From assembly GCA_964596345.1 (NCBI GenBank), contig CAZQSZ010000001.1, positions 434,001 to 498,000 on the forward strand: a DNA stretch of 64,000 nt, read 5' to 3'. How positions within the stretch are numbered: the stretch's first letter is position 1; each line of letters begins with the position of its first letter. The DNA is from CADEDV01 sp964596345. GTDB lineage: Bacteria > Bacteroidota > Bacteroidia > Chitinophagales > Chitinophagaceae. Under the pieces are notes generated by a model. It did not search any database. It saw only the letters and a list, made by a program, of their open reading frames with translations, and had not been told where the DNA came from. Of the stretch, positions 25,671 through 34,484 are shown piece by piece. A program made the translations under genes and the position numbers.

Positions 25671-25736
25671 TCATCTTTCAATAACGATTCGTTCATCTGG
25701 CCATAAGAGTTTCTTCATATTCAACCGGCAATTTCG
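25671..25736 (+). promoter_or_regulatory. Degenerate 11-bp-phased array and promoter of the phosphonate-locus susC gene
   Basis: TCATC (25671), TAACG (25682), TCATC (25693), TAAGA (25704) and TCATA (25715) start 11 bp apart. A -7-like CAATTTCG ends at 25736, again 21 bases after the last motif. The individual motifs are weaker than in the phosphate block, but TCATA also occurs in phase within the strongest array at 17233. The susC ATG is at 25780. Confidence 0.42.
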
Positions 25737-25779
25737 CAACTCAATCGGATGGGTTACTAAAAACTAAAATCACTGGCTT

Positions 25780-28700
25780 ATGTGTTTACAAAAATTTTCT
25801 CAGTTCAAATTGTATGTGCTTACCGGTTTACTGCTGCTGCTGTCCTGTATCAGTTTTGCGCAGTCAGCAGTTACCGGCAAAGTGGTATCGGCCGAAAACC
25901 AGCAACCCGTTGCGGCGGCCACCATCGTGGTAAAAGGAACGAAAGTTCAAACCACTACGGATAATACGGGACTTTTTAAAATCAATGCAGCAAACGATGC
26001 TGTATTAGTGATCAGCAGTGTGGGTTTCATCAGCCAGGAAGTAAAAGGGGCTGATGCTGCTTCTATTCTGTTACAGGTGGATTCAAAAAACCTGAACGAA
26101 GTGGTGGTTACTGCATTGGGTATTAAAAAGGAAAAAAAGAAACTGGGTTATTCCATCCAGGAAGTAAGGGGAGAAGACCTGACCGTGGCAAGAGAGACCA
26201 ATGTGGTAAATCAACTGGCAGGTAAAGTAGCCGGTGTTACGGTGGTGGGCAGCCCTTCCGGTATTGGTGGTTCTGCAAGGGTTTCCATTCGTGGTGAACG
26301 GTCAGTTGACCTGAATAAGAACCAGCCCCTCTATGTTATTGATGGAGTACCAGTCAGTAATTCTATTACCGGTGCATCAGGCCGTGGTAACCTGGAAGTG
26401 GATTTTGGGAATGGTGCCAGCTTTATCAACCCGGATGATATTGAAAGCCTGAGTGTATTAAAAGGACCTGCTGCTGCTGCATTGTATGGTTCAAGAGCAG
26501 CAAATGGTGTTATATTGATCAAAACAAAAAGTGGGAAAAAACAAAAAGGAATTGGTATTGAAGTCAGCAGTAATCTTACGTTGGAGTCTGCCTTAAAATT
26601 ACCCAAATATCAAACTGTATACGGACAGGGAAATGGTAGTGGCGGTGCGTTTGCTTTTGTGAATGGAGGCGGTAGTGGTTTAGCAGATGGAACGGACGAA
26701 GGCTGGGGGCCTGCTTTTAACGGGCAGTCGTACCCGCAGTTTAATTCGCCCCGCACACTGAACGGGCAGGTTATTCCCTTTACCGGTGCTGATCTGAATG
26801 CGCCTCCGGGATCAGTGATCACAGCTACACCCTGGGTGGCAGATAAAGATAACCTGAAGAACTTCCTAAACACCGGAAGCACATTCACCAATAATGTAGC
26901 CCTGGTGGGTGGTAATAAAGACGGCGATTTCAGGTTGAGTTATACCAACCTTGATCAGAAAGGTATCGTGCCGAATACTGATCTTACAAGAAATACATTG
27001 TCTCTCTCCGGTGGCTATAATCTTACCAGTAAGTTATCAGCCAAAGCTTTTGTAAGTTATATCAAGAGTGAAAGTGATAACCGGCCTTCGATCAGTTATG
27101 GTACAGAAAGCATCATGTACTTGTTCAACTGCTGGTTGCCTGCTTCTGTAAAAGTGAGTGATATGAAAAGACTCTGGCAGCCCGGCCTGGAAAACCAGAA
27201 ACAATACAGCTGGAACTATAACTATCATGATAACCCCTACCTGACCGTGCTGGAAAATACCAATGGTCAGTATTACGACCGTCTTATCGGTAATATCATC
27301 CTCAAATATGATTTCACCAACTGGCTGAGCCTGCAGGTGCGTACTGCCACCGACTGGAGCAATGAGCGCCGTGAATACCGCCGCGGGTTCAGTACCCAGC
27401 GTTTTCCATTCGGACAATACCGGGAAACGGATATCGTGAACGAAGAAAGGAATACTGATTTCCTGTTCACCCTGAACAGGAATATCAACAGTGATTTCAG
27501 CATCAACGGAACACTGGGTGGAAACCAGATGCGCCAGACATCACGGTTCAAGGAAGAAGTAGCGGGCCAGTTGAATATACCCGGCATTTACAGCCTGAAT
27601 AATTCAAGAATTGCACTGGTGGTGGAGCAAAGCAATGTGGCCAAACGTATCAATAGTTTGTATGGTTCTGCAGGCGTTTCCTGGAAGAATAAGATCTTCT
27701 TAGATATAACTGGTCGTAATGACTGGAGCAGTGCTTTAACATTGCCTGAGAATCTTAAAGCATTCGGTACAGAAGATAATTCTTATTTCTATTCATCTGT
27801 TGCGCTGAGTGGCATCATCAGCGATATGATCAAATTACCATCTGTGATCAGCTTCCTGAAACTGAGAGCCAGTTTGGCGCAGGTGGGTAATGATACTGAT
27901 CCTTTTGCTTTTACACAAACCTATAACCGCAGTGAGCCCTTTGGTGCTGCGCAGATCTATGGTGAAACCAGCAGCCTCGCAAACCTGAACCTGAAACCAG
28001 AGATCAGTTCTGCTTACGAGTTGGGTACCGATATCCGTTTCTTCAGCAACAGGCTGGGTATTGATATTACCTATTACCAGAGCCGTACCAAGAACCAGAT
28101 CCTGAATATTCCGCTGTCCAATACCAGTGGTTATAATACCCGGAAGATCAATGCGGGTTTAATTAAGAACAATGGAATCGAGATCATGCTGACGGGTTCA
28201 CCTATCAAAAAGAAAAACCTGACCTGGGATGTTTTTGTAAACTTCTCTGCGAACAGGAGTAAAGTACTGGAGCTGAGTGATGGTCTTACCAACTATGTCA
28301 TGGCAAGCCGCCGGGTAAGTGTGGAAGCAAGGGTAGGTGAAAGAATGGGAGACTTGTATGGAATTGGTTTTGCCAGGGTACAAAGCAATGATCCGACGGC
28401 TCCTTATTATGATGCATCCGGTCAATACAAAGGCCAGATGGTATTTGGTGCTAATGGCCGCCCGATAGCTACTACCAACCGTATCAAACTGGGTAACTAT
28501 AATCCTGATTGGTTAATGGGTATTGGCAACAGTTTTAATTACAAAGGTATCCGCCTCAGCTTCCTGTTTGATATCCGACAGGGAGGTGAATTATATTCTG
28601 AAACACAAACAGTAGGTCGTGAAGGTGGTATCATTACCGAAACACTGGAAGGCCGGGCAGATGGTTATGACCTGAGTAAAGAAGGTAATGGTGTGATAGG

Positions 28701-29073
28701 CCAGGGAGTTGTATTCTCCAACGGAACAAGTGGTACTATCAGTACGAATACAAGAAAGGTGACCGCCCGGGAATGGCATACTGCCTGGACCGGTGGCCGC
28801 AGTATTGCAGAAGGTGTAATGTATGACGCTTCATTTGTGAAGCTGCGTGAATTACAGATCGGCTACACGATACCCGATAAGGTATTTGGCAAACTGCCCA
28901 TCAGGGGAATGACCATTTCCTTAGTAGGACGTAATCTTTTCCTCTGGGATAAGGTGCCTCATATTGATCCCGAGACGATGTCTTATTCAGGAGGTACTGC
29001 ATTGCCCGGTATTGAATACATGAGTTTGCCTTCCACCCGCAGTTATGGTGTCAACCTCAGTTTCAAATTATAA
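25780..29073 (+). CDS. SusC/RagA-type TonB-linked outer-membrane transporter
   Basis: The 1097-residue protein has a signal peptide, a carboxypeptidase-regulatory-like domain (about 28-108), the SusC/RagA signature NEVVVTALGIKKEKKKLGYS (about 108-127), a plug with VAGVTVVGSPSGIGGSARVSIRG and PLYVIDGVPV, and a long barrel ending in YGVNLSFKL. SusC proteins import oligomers captured by the paired SusD lipoprotein, here encoded 28 bp downstream. The following genes are phosphonate-catabolic, so the substrate may be a phosphonate-bearing lipid or glycan; that is inference. Confidence 0.93.
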   Translation: MCLQKFSQFKLYVLTGLLLLLSCISFAQSAVTGKVVSAENQQPVAAATIVVKGTKVQTTTDNTGLFKINAANDAVLVISSVGFISQEVKGADAASILLQVDSKNLNEVVVTALGIKKEKKKLGYSIQEVRGEDLTVARETNVVNQLAGKVAGVTVVGSPSGIGGSARVSIRGERSVDLNKNQPLYVIDGVPVSNSITGASGRGNLEVDFGNGASFINPDDIESLSVLKGPAAAALYGSRAANGVILIKTKSGKKQKGIGIEVSSNLTLESALKLPKYQTVYGQGNGSGGAFAFVNGGGSGLADGTDEGWGPAFNGQSYPQFNSPRTLNGQVIPFTGADLNAPPGSVITATPWVADKDNLKNFLNTGSTFTNNVALVGGNKDGDFRLSYTNLDQKGIVPNTDLTRNTLSLSGGYNLTSKLSAKAFVSYIKSESDNRPSISYGTESIMYLFNCWLPASVKVSDMKRLWQPGLENQKQYSWNYNYHDNPYLTVLENTNGQYYDRLIGNIILKYDFTNWLSLQVRTATDWSNERREYRRGFSTQRFPFGQYRETDIVNEERNTDFLFTLNRNINSDFSINGTLGGNQMRQTSRFKEEVAGQLNIPGIYSLNNSRIALVVEQSNVAKRINSLYGSAGVSWKNKIFLDITGRNDWSSALTLPENLKAFGTEDNSYFYSSVALSGIISDMIKLPSVISFLKLRASLAQVGNDTDPFAFTQTYNRSEPFGAAQIYGETSSLANLNLKPEISSAYELGTDIRFFSNRLGIDITYYQSRTKNQILNIPLSNTSGYNTRKINAGLIKNNGIEIMLTGSPIKKKNLTWDVFVNFSANRSKVLELSDGLTNYVMASRRVSVEARVGERMGDLYGIGFARVQSNDPTAPYYDASGQYKGQMVFGANGRPIATTNRIKLGNYNPDWLMGIGNSFNYKGIRLSFLFDIRQGGELYSETQTVGREGGIITETLEGRADGYDLSKEGNGVIGQGVVFSNGTSGTISTNTRKVTAREWHTAWTGGRSIAEGVMYDASFVKLRELQIGYTIPDKVFGKLPIRGMTISLVGRNLFLWDKVPHIDPETMSYSGGTALPGIEYMSLPSTRSYGVNLSFKL

Positions 29074-29101
29074 TCAACGATCAAACTAAAAATTACAAGT
29101 A

Positions 29102-30628
29102 ATGAAACTGTTTAAATTAACAATACCCGTACTCGCAGTCACTGTGATGATCGCTGCCTGTACCAAAGATTTTGCAGATACGAATACTAATAATAATAAT
29201 CCTACCGATGTAACGCCAGATCTTTTATTAAGCGGCGTTATTAAAAGTACGATGGACCAGCAGGTGAATGAGGCCTGGGGCATTGGTAATATCGTGGTGC
29301 AGCACCATGCCAAGATCCAGTTCGTAAATGAGGACCGCTATGGCTGGACCGAACAAAATGGCATCTGGAACAATGTGTATGGTAACTACCGCAACCTGCA
29401 GAATATATTCACGGCAGTGGAGGGCAACGAAAGCAGCCCTTATTATGGTGTGGGGCTCGTACTGAAATCATGGATGTTTTCTTTGGTGACAGACGCCTAT
29501 GGTGATGTTCCTTATTCAGAAGCGGGTAAGGGTAAAGTGGGAGCTATTTATCAGCCTGTATATGATAAACAGGAAGATATTTATACGGGCATTCTTGCCG
29601 ACCTCAAAAAGGCAAATGAAGTACTGGCAACAGCAGGTACCACTTTAAACGGGGATATCTTGTATGGCGGCGGTGCCACAGGTGTGGCCAAATGGAGAAA
29701 ATTAGCCAATTCACTCCGGTTGCGTTACCTGCTGCGGTTATCCAAAAAGAAAAATGTCAGTGCTGAAATGCAGGCCATCGTAAGTGACCCGGTGAATAAT
29801 CCCATTTTTACCGGCAATGCAGATAATGCAGAACTGAAATATTTAGCCGCAGCACCTAACCAATGGCCTTTATACGGTACCCGTGTTGGTTCATTTGATG
29901 AATTCAGGGTGAGTAAAACATTGTCTGACCGGCTTACTGCTTTAGGTGATCCGAGATTAAAAGTTTTCGGCAGACCCACACAGGCTTCTGTTGCAGCAGG
30001 CACACCGGTTATACAAGGGGTACCAAACGGGTTGAGCGATGTGGATGCATTAGCCTATAATGGTGGGGTACAAGGTGTATCAAGAGTGGGTTATACTTTT
30101 GCCTGTTTGGTTTGTAATGATAACGGGCAAGCAGCTCCGGTACCGGATGCGCCAAGAGCATTACTGATGACCTATGCTGAATTGCAATTCATACTAGCCG
30201 AAGCCCGCCAGAAAGGATTGATCACAACCGGTGCAGCAGATACTTATTATAACAATGGTATCACAGCTAATTTTGCCTACTGGCAATCGGTGGTGCCTGC
30301 TGCTTATAATCTTAATGTGGCGATGCCGGCTGGTTATTTGGCACAGGCTGATGTTGCCTTAACAGGAACTGATGCTGAAAAACTGGCGAAGATCGCTTTG
30401 CAAAAATGGATATCTCTTTACTTTAACGGACTTGAAGCCTGGTTTGACTGGAGAAGAACAGGTATGCCTACCATCACTCCCGGCCCGGCCAACCTGAATA
30501 ATAACAAAGTACCGGTACGCTATATCTATCCTTTATCTGAACAATCATTGAACGGAACGAACAGGGCTGCTGCGGTACAAAGACAAGGAACAGATGATCT
30601 GAATACAAGACCCTGGATCGCCCAATAG
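29102..30628 (+). CDS. SusD/RagB-family surface lipoprotein
   Basis: The 508-residue protein has a lipoprotein signal (VTVMIAAC, Cys17) and the SusD_2-like pattern: helical repeats at the N-terminus (YRNLQNIFTAVEGNE; VTDAYGDVPYSEAGKG, the latter very characteristic) and a C-terminal IALQKWISLYFNGLEAWFDWRRTGMP with PVRYIYPLSEQSLN. It lids the SusC barrel and binds the ligand at the cell surface. It ends before an intrinsic terminator that separates it from the enzyme genes. Confidence 0.93.
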   Translation: MKLFKLTIPVLAVTVMIAACTKDFADTNTNNNNPTDVTPDLLLSGVIKSTMDQQVNEAWGIGNIVVQHHAKIQFVNEDRYGWTEQNGIWNNVYGNYRNLQNIFTAVEGNESSPYYGVGLVLKSWMFSLVTDAYGDVPYSEAGKGKVGAIYQPVYDKQEDIYTGILADLKKANEVLATAGTTLNGDILYGGGATGVAKWRKLANSLRLRYLLRLSKKKNVSAEMQAIVSDPVNNPIFTGNADNAELKYLAAAPNQWPLYGTRVGSFDEFRVSKTLSDRLTALGDPRLKVFGRPTQASVAAGTPVIQGVPNGLSDVDALAYNGGVQGVSRVGYTFACLVCNDNGQAAPVPDAPRALLMTYAELQFILAEARQKGLITTGAADTYYNNGITANFAYWQSVVPAAYNLNVAMPAGYLAQADVALTGTDAEKLAKIALQKWISLYFNGLEAWFDWRRTGMPTITPGPANLNNNKVPVRYIYPLSEQSLNGTNRAAAVQRQGTDDLNTRPWIAQ

Positions 30629-30681
30629 TCGTCTCAAGCAGAGCAGTTTTCTCATATTTTGTAATCGTCATGCGTTAGTCC

Positions 30682-30714
30682 GGGGCGAAACTTTTCCAGG
30701 TTTCGCCCCTTTTT
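30682..30714 (+). terminator. Intrinsic terminator between susD and the downstream enzyme genes
   Basis: GGGGCGAAAC (30682-30691) pairs perfectly with GTTTCGCCCC (30700-30709), followed by TTTTT. The next gene starts only 14 bp later at 30729, so it may act as a partial terminator that keeps enzyme levels below those of SusCD. Confidence 0.88.
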
Positions 30715-30728
30715 AAACAAAATCCCCG

Positions 30729-32054
30729 ATGAACAGGAACATCATATTGCTGATCTGTATTTCAATAGGATGGCAAGAACTGCATGCGCAGCCTGCTGAA
30801 ACAGGAAAGGCTTTACCTGCCTGGCAAAAAGGTTTTTTAGATATACACCATATCAATACCGGGAGGGGGAATGCAGCCTATTGTATTTTTCCCGATGGTA
30901 CCACGATGCTGATTGATGCAGGCGAACTTTCCCCGTTAGACAGCAGGACGTTTACCAAACGCAATGCGGAAATAAGACCAGACTCCGGCAGGAAACCCTT
31001 TGAATGGATCGTGCAATATATACAACAGGTGGCTCCTTCTTTTCATAGCCGTTCCATTGATTATGCACTGATCACTCATTTTCATGATGATCATTTTGGG
31101 GCCTGGTATCCAACCGCACCCCGTTCCGCTTCCGGTGCATTTTTACTAACGGGAATTACCGGTGTTGCAGACAAGTTAGTTGTGAAGATGCTGATTGACC
31201 GGGGCTACCCGGATTATAATTATCCCTATGCAATTAAAAGACTGGCGCAGCAATATGGTGGCGGTGAAATTGAATTCGGGCATACGATGCAAAACTATTT
31301 TGCATTCATCACTGAAAAAGAAAAGCTGGGTATGATAACGGCTTCACTGAAAGCGGGAAGTCGTAAACAAATTCATCTTCTTAAAGAGCCGAATGCTTAT
31401 CCTTCTTTTTTTGTGCAGAATGTAAAAGCGAACCAATGGATCTGGACCGGGAAAGACAGTGCAGTGCAACAGCATTTTCCTGCTGTTGACAGTACCGACC
31501 GCAAAACATGGCCGGATGAAAACAGTTTAAGCCTGGCACTGACCATCAATTATGGCCCCTTTACGTATTATACCGGCGGAGATAATCCCGGAACTATTTT
31601 TCCCGGCGATAATCCCCTGCGGGATGTGGAAACTCCCATTGCCAAAGCAATCGGTGAAGTGGATATTGCTACCATGGATCATCATGGCAACCGGGATGCG
31701 GTAAATGAATTTATGGTGAAGACAATAAAACCAGCTGTATGGATCGGGCAAAGCTGGTCCTCCGATCATCCCGGGCATGAAGTATTGCTGCGGATCATGA
31801 ACCCGCATATCGTACAGGGGTCAAGAGACCTGTTTGCAACGAATATGCTCGAAGCAAATCGATTGGTGATCGGCCCATTAGTTGACAGGGCGTATAAAAG
31901 CCAGCAGGGTCATGTTGTGGTACGGGTTTTACCCGGCGGTCATTCTTATTATATCATTATACTGGACGACAGTAAGACAATGATGCCGGTAAAGGCCGTG
32001 TTTGGTCCTTATACTTCCAAAGCCAATAAAAATATTTCTCACAGCAACAATTAA
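30729..32054 (+). CDS. Secreted metallo-beta-lactamase-fold hydrolase of the phosphonate locus
   Basis: The 441-residue protein has a signal peptide (about 20 residues, ending LHAQ) and an MBL core of the ComEC/Rec2-like type: HFHDDH at residues 117-122, Asp in YTGGDNPG, and MDHHGNRDAVNEF for a further metal His. ComEC-like MBL domains cleave nucleic acid or phosphodiester bonds. In this context it could hydrolyse a phosphodiester or ester of a phosphonolipid in the periplasm, but that is not shown. It lies six bases before the alkaline-phosphatase-superfamily gene. Confidence 0.78.
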   Translation: MNRNIILLICISIGWQELHAQPAETGKALPAWQKGFLDIHHINTGRGNAAYCIFPDGTTMLIDAGELSPLDSRTFTKRNAEIRPDSGRKPFEWIVQYIQQVAPSFHSRSIDYALITHFHDDHFGAWYPTAPRSASGAFLLTGITGVADKLVVKMLIDRGYPDYNYPYAIKRLAQQYGGGEIEFGHTMQNYFAFITEKEKLGMITASLKAGSRKQIHLLKEPNAYPSFFVQNVKANQWIWTGKDSAVQQHFPAVDSTDRKTWPDENSLSLALTINYGPFTYYTGGDNPGTIFPGDNPLRDVETPIAKAIGEVDIATMDHHGNRDAVNEFMVKTIKPAVWIGQSWSSDHPGHEVLLRIMNPHIVQGSRDLFATNMLEANRLVIGPLVDRAYKSQQGHVVVRVLPGGHSYYIIILDDSKTMMPVKAVFGPYTSKANKNISHSNN

Positions 32055-32060
32055 CCAGTT

Positions 32061-33146
32061 ATGAAAAAGATTACAAGTACACTTTTCTCCTTATTTATTC
32101 TTGCATCCGCATTTGCCCAGACTGCTAAATCAGAAAATATCGTCGTGGTAACAATGGATGGACTTCGCTGGCAGGAAATTTTCGGCGGGGCTGATAGTTT
32201 ACTTACATATGATACCACAGCAAAATACAGCACTAAATATGTGCAAAAACATTTCTGGACCGCTGATGCAAAGGAGCGAAGAAAAAAACTGATGCCTTTT
32301 TTCTGGTCGGAAATTGCTTCCAAAGGAATCTTACTTGGTAACAGGAACTACGGGAACTATTTCAATAATGCCAATCCTTACTGGTTCTCCTATCCCGGGT
32401 ACAATGAAATTTTTACCGGTTATCCTGATACAGCTGTTAATTCCAATGATAAGATCCCGAACAGGAATGAAAATGTATTTGAGTTCCTGAATAAACTCCC
32501 TGAGTTCAAAGGGAAAACAGCCGTGTTTGGTTCCTGGGATGTGTTTGCTTCCATCTTTAACGAAGGCCGTTCCGGTTTACTGGTCAATGATGGCTTCAGG
32601 GACCTGAAAGGAAATCTCACAGAAAAGCAAAAACTGTTCAATCGCTTGCAGCATGAAATGCCTGATCTTTTTCATGGGGGCGAAAGATTAGATGCTGTCA
32701 CCTTCCATATTGCTTTTGAGTATATGAAAGAAAACAAACCAAAACTGATCTTTTTTGGATTGGGTGATACTGATGAGTTTGCCCATGCCGGTCAGTATGA
32801 TTATTACCTGGATGCAGCACAGAAATCAGATGCCTGGATCCGGCAGATCTGGGACTATATTCAATCAACACCGGGTTACAAAGACAAGACAACGCTGATC
32901 ATTACCACAGACCATGGAAGAGGATTGGCAGAAGGGAGTAACTGGCGGCATCATGGCAGTAAAATAGCAGAAGCCAGTGAAATGTGGATGGCCGCCATCG
33001 GTCCATCGGTAAAACCAACCGGGGAGAGCAAAGAAAAAGTACAGGCTTACCAGGGACAGATCGCTGCTACCATTGCCGCCATGCTGGGTAAGGAATTCAA
33101 ACCTGTTCATCCTGTTTTGCCTGCATTGGTATTATCTGCTAAATAA
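32061..33146 (+). CDS. Secreted alkaline-phosphatase-superfamily hydrolase
   Basis: The 361-residue protein has a signal peptide (about 19 residues) and the superfamily's metal and nucleophile positions: Asp33 (VVTMDGLRW), probable nucleophile Ser110 (WFSYPGYNEIFTG), Asp238 and His242 (GDTDEFAH), Asp284-His285 (TTDHGRG) and His298 (WRHHGSK). This order matches nucleotide pyrophosphatase/phosphodiesterase and phosphonoacetate-hydrolase-like members. It could release phosphate, or cleave a phosphonate ester, in the periplasm. Its stop is seven bases before the HD-oxygenase start. Confidence 0.8.
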   Translation: MKKITSTLFSLFILASAFAQTAKSENIVVVTMDGLRWQEIFGGADSLLTYDTTAKYSTKYVQKHFWTADAKERRKKLMPFFWSEIASKGILLGNRNYGNYFNNANPYWFSYPGYNEIFTGYPDTAVNSNDKIPNRNENVFEFLNKLPEFKGKTAVFGSWDVFASIFNEGRSGLLVNDGFRDLKGNLTEKQKLFNRLQHEMPDLFHGGERLDAVTFHIAFEYMKENKPKLIFFGLGDTDEFAHAGQYDYYLDAAQKSDAWIRQIWDYIQSTPGYKDKTTLIITTDHGRGLAEGSNWRHHGSKIAEASEMWMAAIGPSVKPTGESKEKVQAYQGQIAATIAAMLGKEFKPVHPVLPALVLSAK

Positions 33147-33153
33147 TATAAAT

Positions 33154-33744
33154 ATGGAAACGATCAGCAAGAATAAACAAAGCGCTGAAGAAACAGCTGC
33201 ATTGATCATCGGTTTGTATGAACAATACGGGAACGAAGATTATATCGGCGAACCGGTTTCTCAAATCGAACACATGTGCCAGGCGGCTCAATTAGCCGAA
33301 GCAGCCGGGTATGAGGAAGCAGTGATACTGGCTGCTTTTTTTCATGATATCGGGCATTTGTGTGAGCATATTATGCCCGTAAAGCAGATGGATGTATATG
33401 GTGTGGTGGATCATGAAAAGCTGGGGGCTGATTTTTTACGGGAAAAGGGATTTGCTGAAGCCATTGCTTCGCTGGTGGAAAATCATGTGCAGGCCAAGCG
33501 GTACCTCACCTATCATTTCCCGGAATATTATGAACAGTTATCTGAAGCCAGCAAAAAAACACTGGCTTTCCAGGGCGGACCGATGACATTGGAAGAAGCG
33601 ATGGCGTTCGAAGCTGATCCTTTGTTTGACCTTCATATCAAAATAAGACGATGGGATGAGCAAGCGAAAAAAGAGCAGCAGCCTTTACCGGCATTGGGTG
33701 TTTACCGGGAAATGATCATCCGTCAGCTGCTGGCACAGAATTAA
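33154..33744 (+). CDS. PhnZ/TmpB-type HD-domain phosphonate oxygenase
   Basis: The 196-residue HD protein fits the family annotated as phosphonate-degradation-operon-associated HDIG protein (TIGR03276). Tyr30, Glu33, His40, His64, Asp65, His87, His111, Lys115 and Asp168 reproduce, at nearly identical spacing, the iron ligands and substrate residues I recall for PhnZ (Tyr24, Glu27, His34, His58, Asp59, His80, His104, Lys108, Asp161). PhnZ is a mixed-valence di-iron enzyme that splits 2-amino-1-hydroxyethylphosphonate into glycine and phosphate. The start ATG at 33154 is preferred over 33073, which would overlap the previous gene. No hydroxylase partner gene is visible. Confidence 0.88.
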   Translation: METISKNKQSAEETAALIIGLYEQYGNEDYIGEPVSQIEHMCQAAQLAEAAGYEEAVILAAFFHDIGHLCEHIMPVKQMDVYGVVDHEKLGADFLREKGFAEAIASLVENHVQAKRYLTYHFPEYYEQLSEASKKTLAFQGGPMTLEEAMAFEADPLFDLHIKIRRWDEQAKKEQQPLPALGVYREMIIRQLLAQN

Positions 33745-33809
33745 AAGTTTGTTCATACTGGCTTAACAGTACTCCTGCTGCTTACGGCTACCTTTCTGAA
33801 AATATTTCT

Positions 33810-34484
33810 ATGTCCATACGACTCGCTGTTTTTGATATTGCCGGCACTACCGTGCAGGATGAAGGTGTTGTTGCCAATGCTTTCCGGAATGCGTTTGTAA
33901 AGAACGGGTATGCGATCGGCCTGGAAGATACACATCCTTATATGGGTGTTAAAAAGATCATCGCAGTGCGGATGATGCTGGAAAAACTGGGTGAAGAATT
34001 TACAGACGAAGATGTGGAAGATATCCATACCGATTTTGTGAACGAGATGGTGGATTATTATGAATATGATGCTGCCGTAAAACCATTTGCGGATACAGAA
34101 GATGTTTTTTTACAGCTAAAAGAAATGGGAATAAGGATCACCCTGAATACCGGTTTCCCAAAGATCATTGCCGATACGATCATGGACCGGTTTCAATGGA
34201 AGCAAAAAAACCTCGTGGATGACTATATCGCCAGCGATGAAGTGGAAAATGGAAGGCCTTCTGATCTGATGATTAAAGAGCTCATGCAAAGAGCAGGTAT
34301 TGATGACCCGATGGAAGTTATGAAAGTGGGCGACACGTTTGTGGATATAGAGGAAGGCAGAAATGCCGGTTGCAAATATATCGTTGCCGTTACAACCGGT
34401 TCAGGAACCAAAGAAGAATTGGAGGAATATACACCCACACATATTATCAGCAGCCTTTCTGAACTACCTGTAATTCTTCAATAA
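33810..34484 (+). CDS. Phosphonatase-like HAD hydrolase
   Basis: The 224-residue HAD-superfamily protein opens with FDIAGTTVQDEG (nucleophile Asp9; the usual second Asp is replaced by Ala11, as in phosphonatase). The cap segment MGVKKIIAVRMML places Lys49 where phosphonoacetaldehyde hydrolase PhnX has its Schiff-base lysine (MGLLK, Lys53 in the Bacillus enzyme). The C-terminal acidic motif is VGDTFVDIEEGRNAG. It is of the TIGR03351 phosphonatase-like type. The expected reaction is phosphonoacetaldehyde to acetaldehyde and phosphate. It overlaps the transporter gene by one base. Confidence 0.88.
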   Translation: MSIRLAVFDIAGTTVQDEGVVANAFRNAFVKNGYAIGLEDTHPYMGVKKIIAVRMMLEKLGEEFTDEDVEDIHTDFVNEMVDYYEYDAAVKPFADTEDVFLQLKEMGIRITLNTGFPKIIADTIMDRFQWKQKNLVDDYIASDEVENGRPSDLMIKELMQRAGIDDPMEVMKVGDTFVDIEEGRNAGCKYIVAVTTGSGTKEELEEYTPTHIISSLSELPVILQ

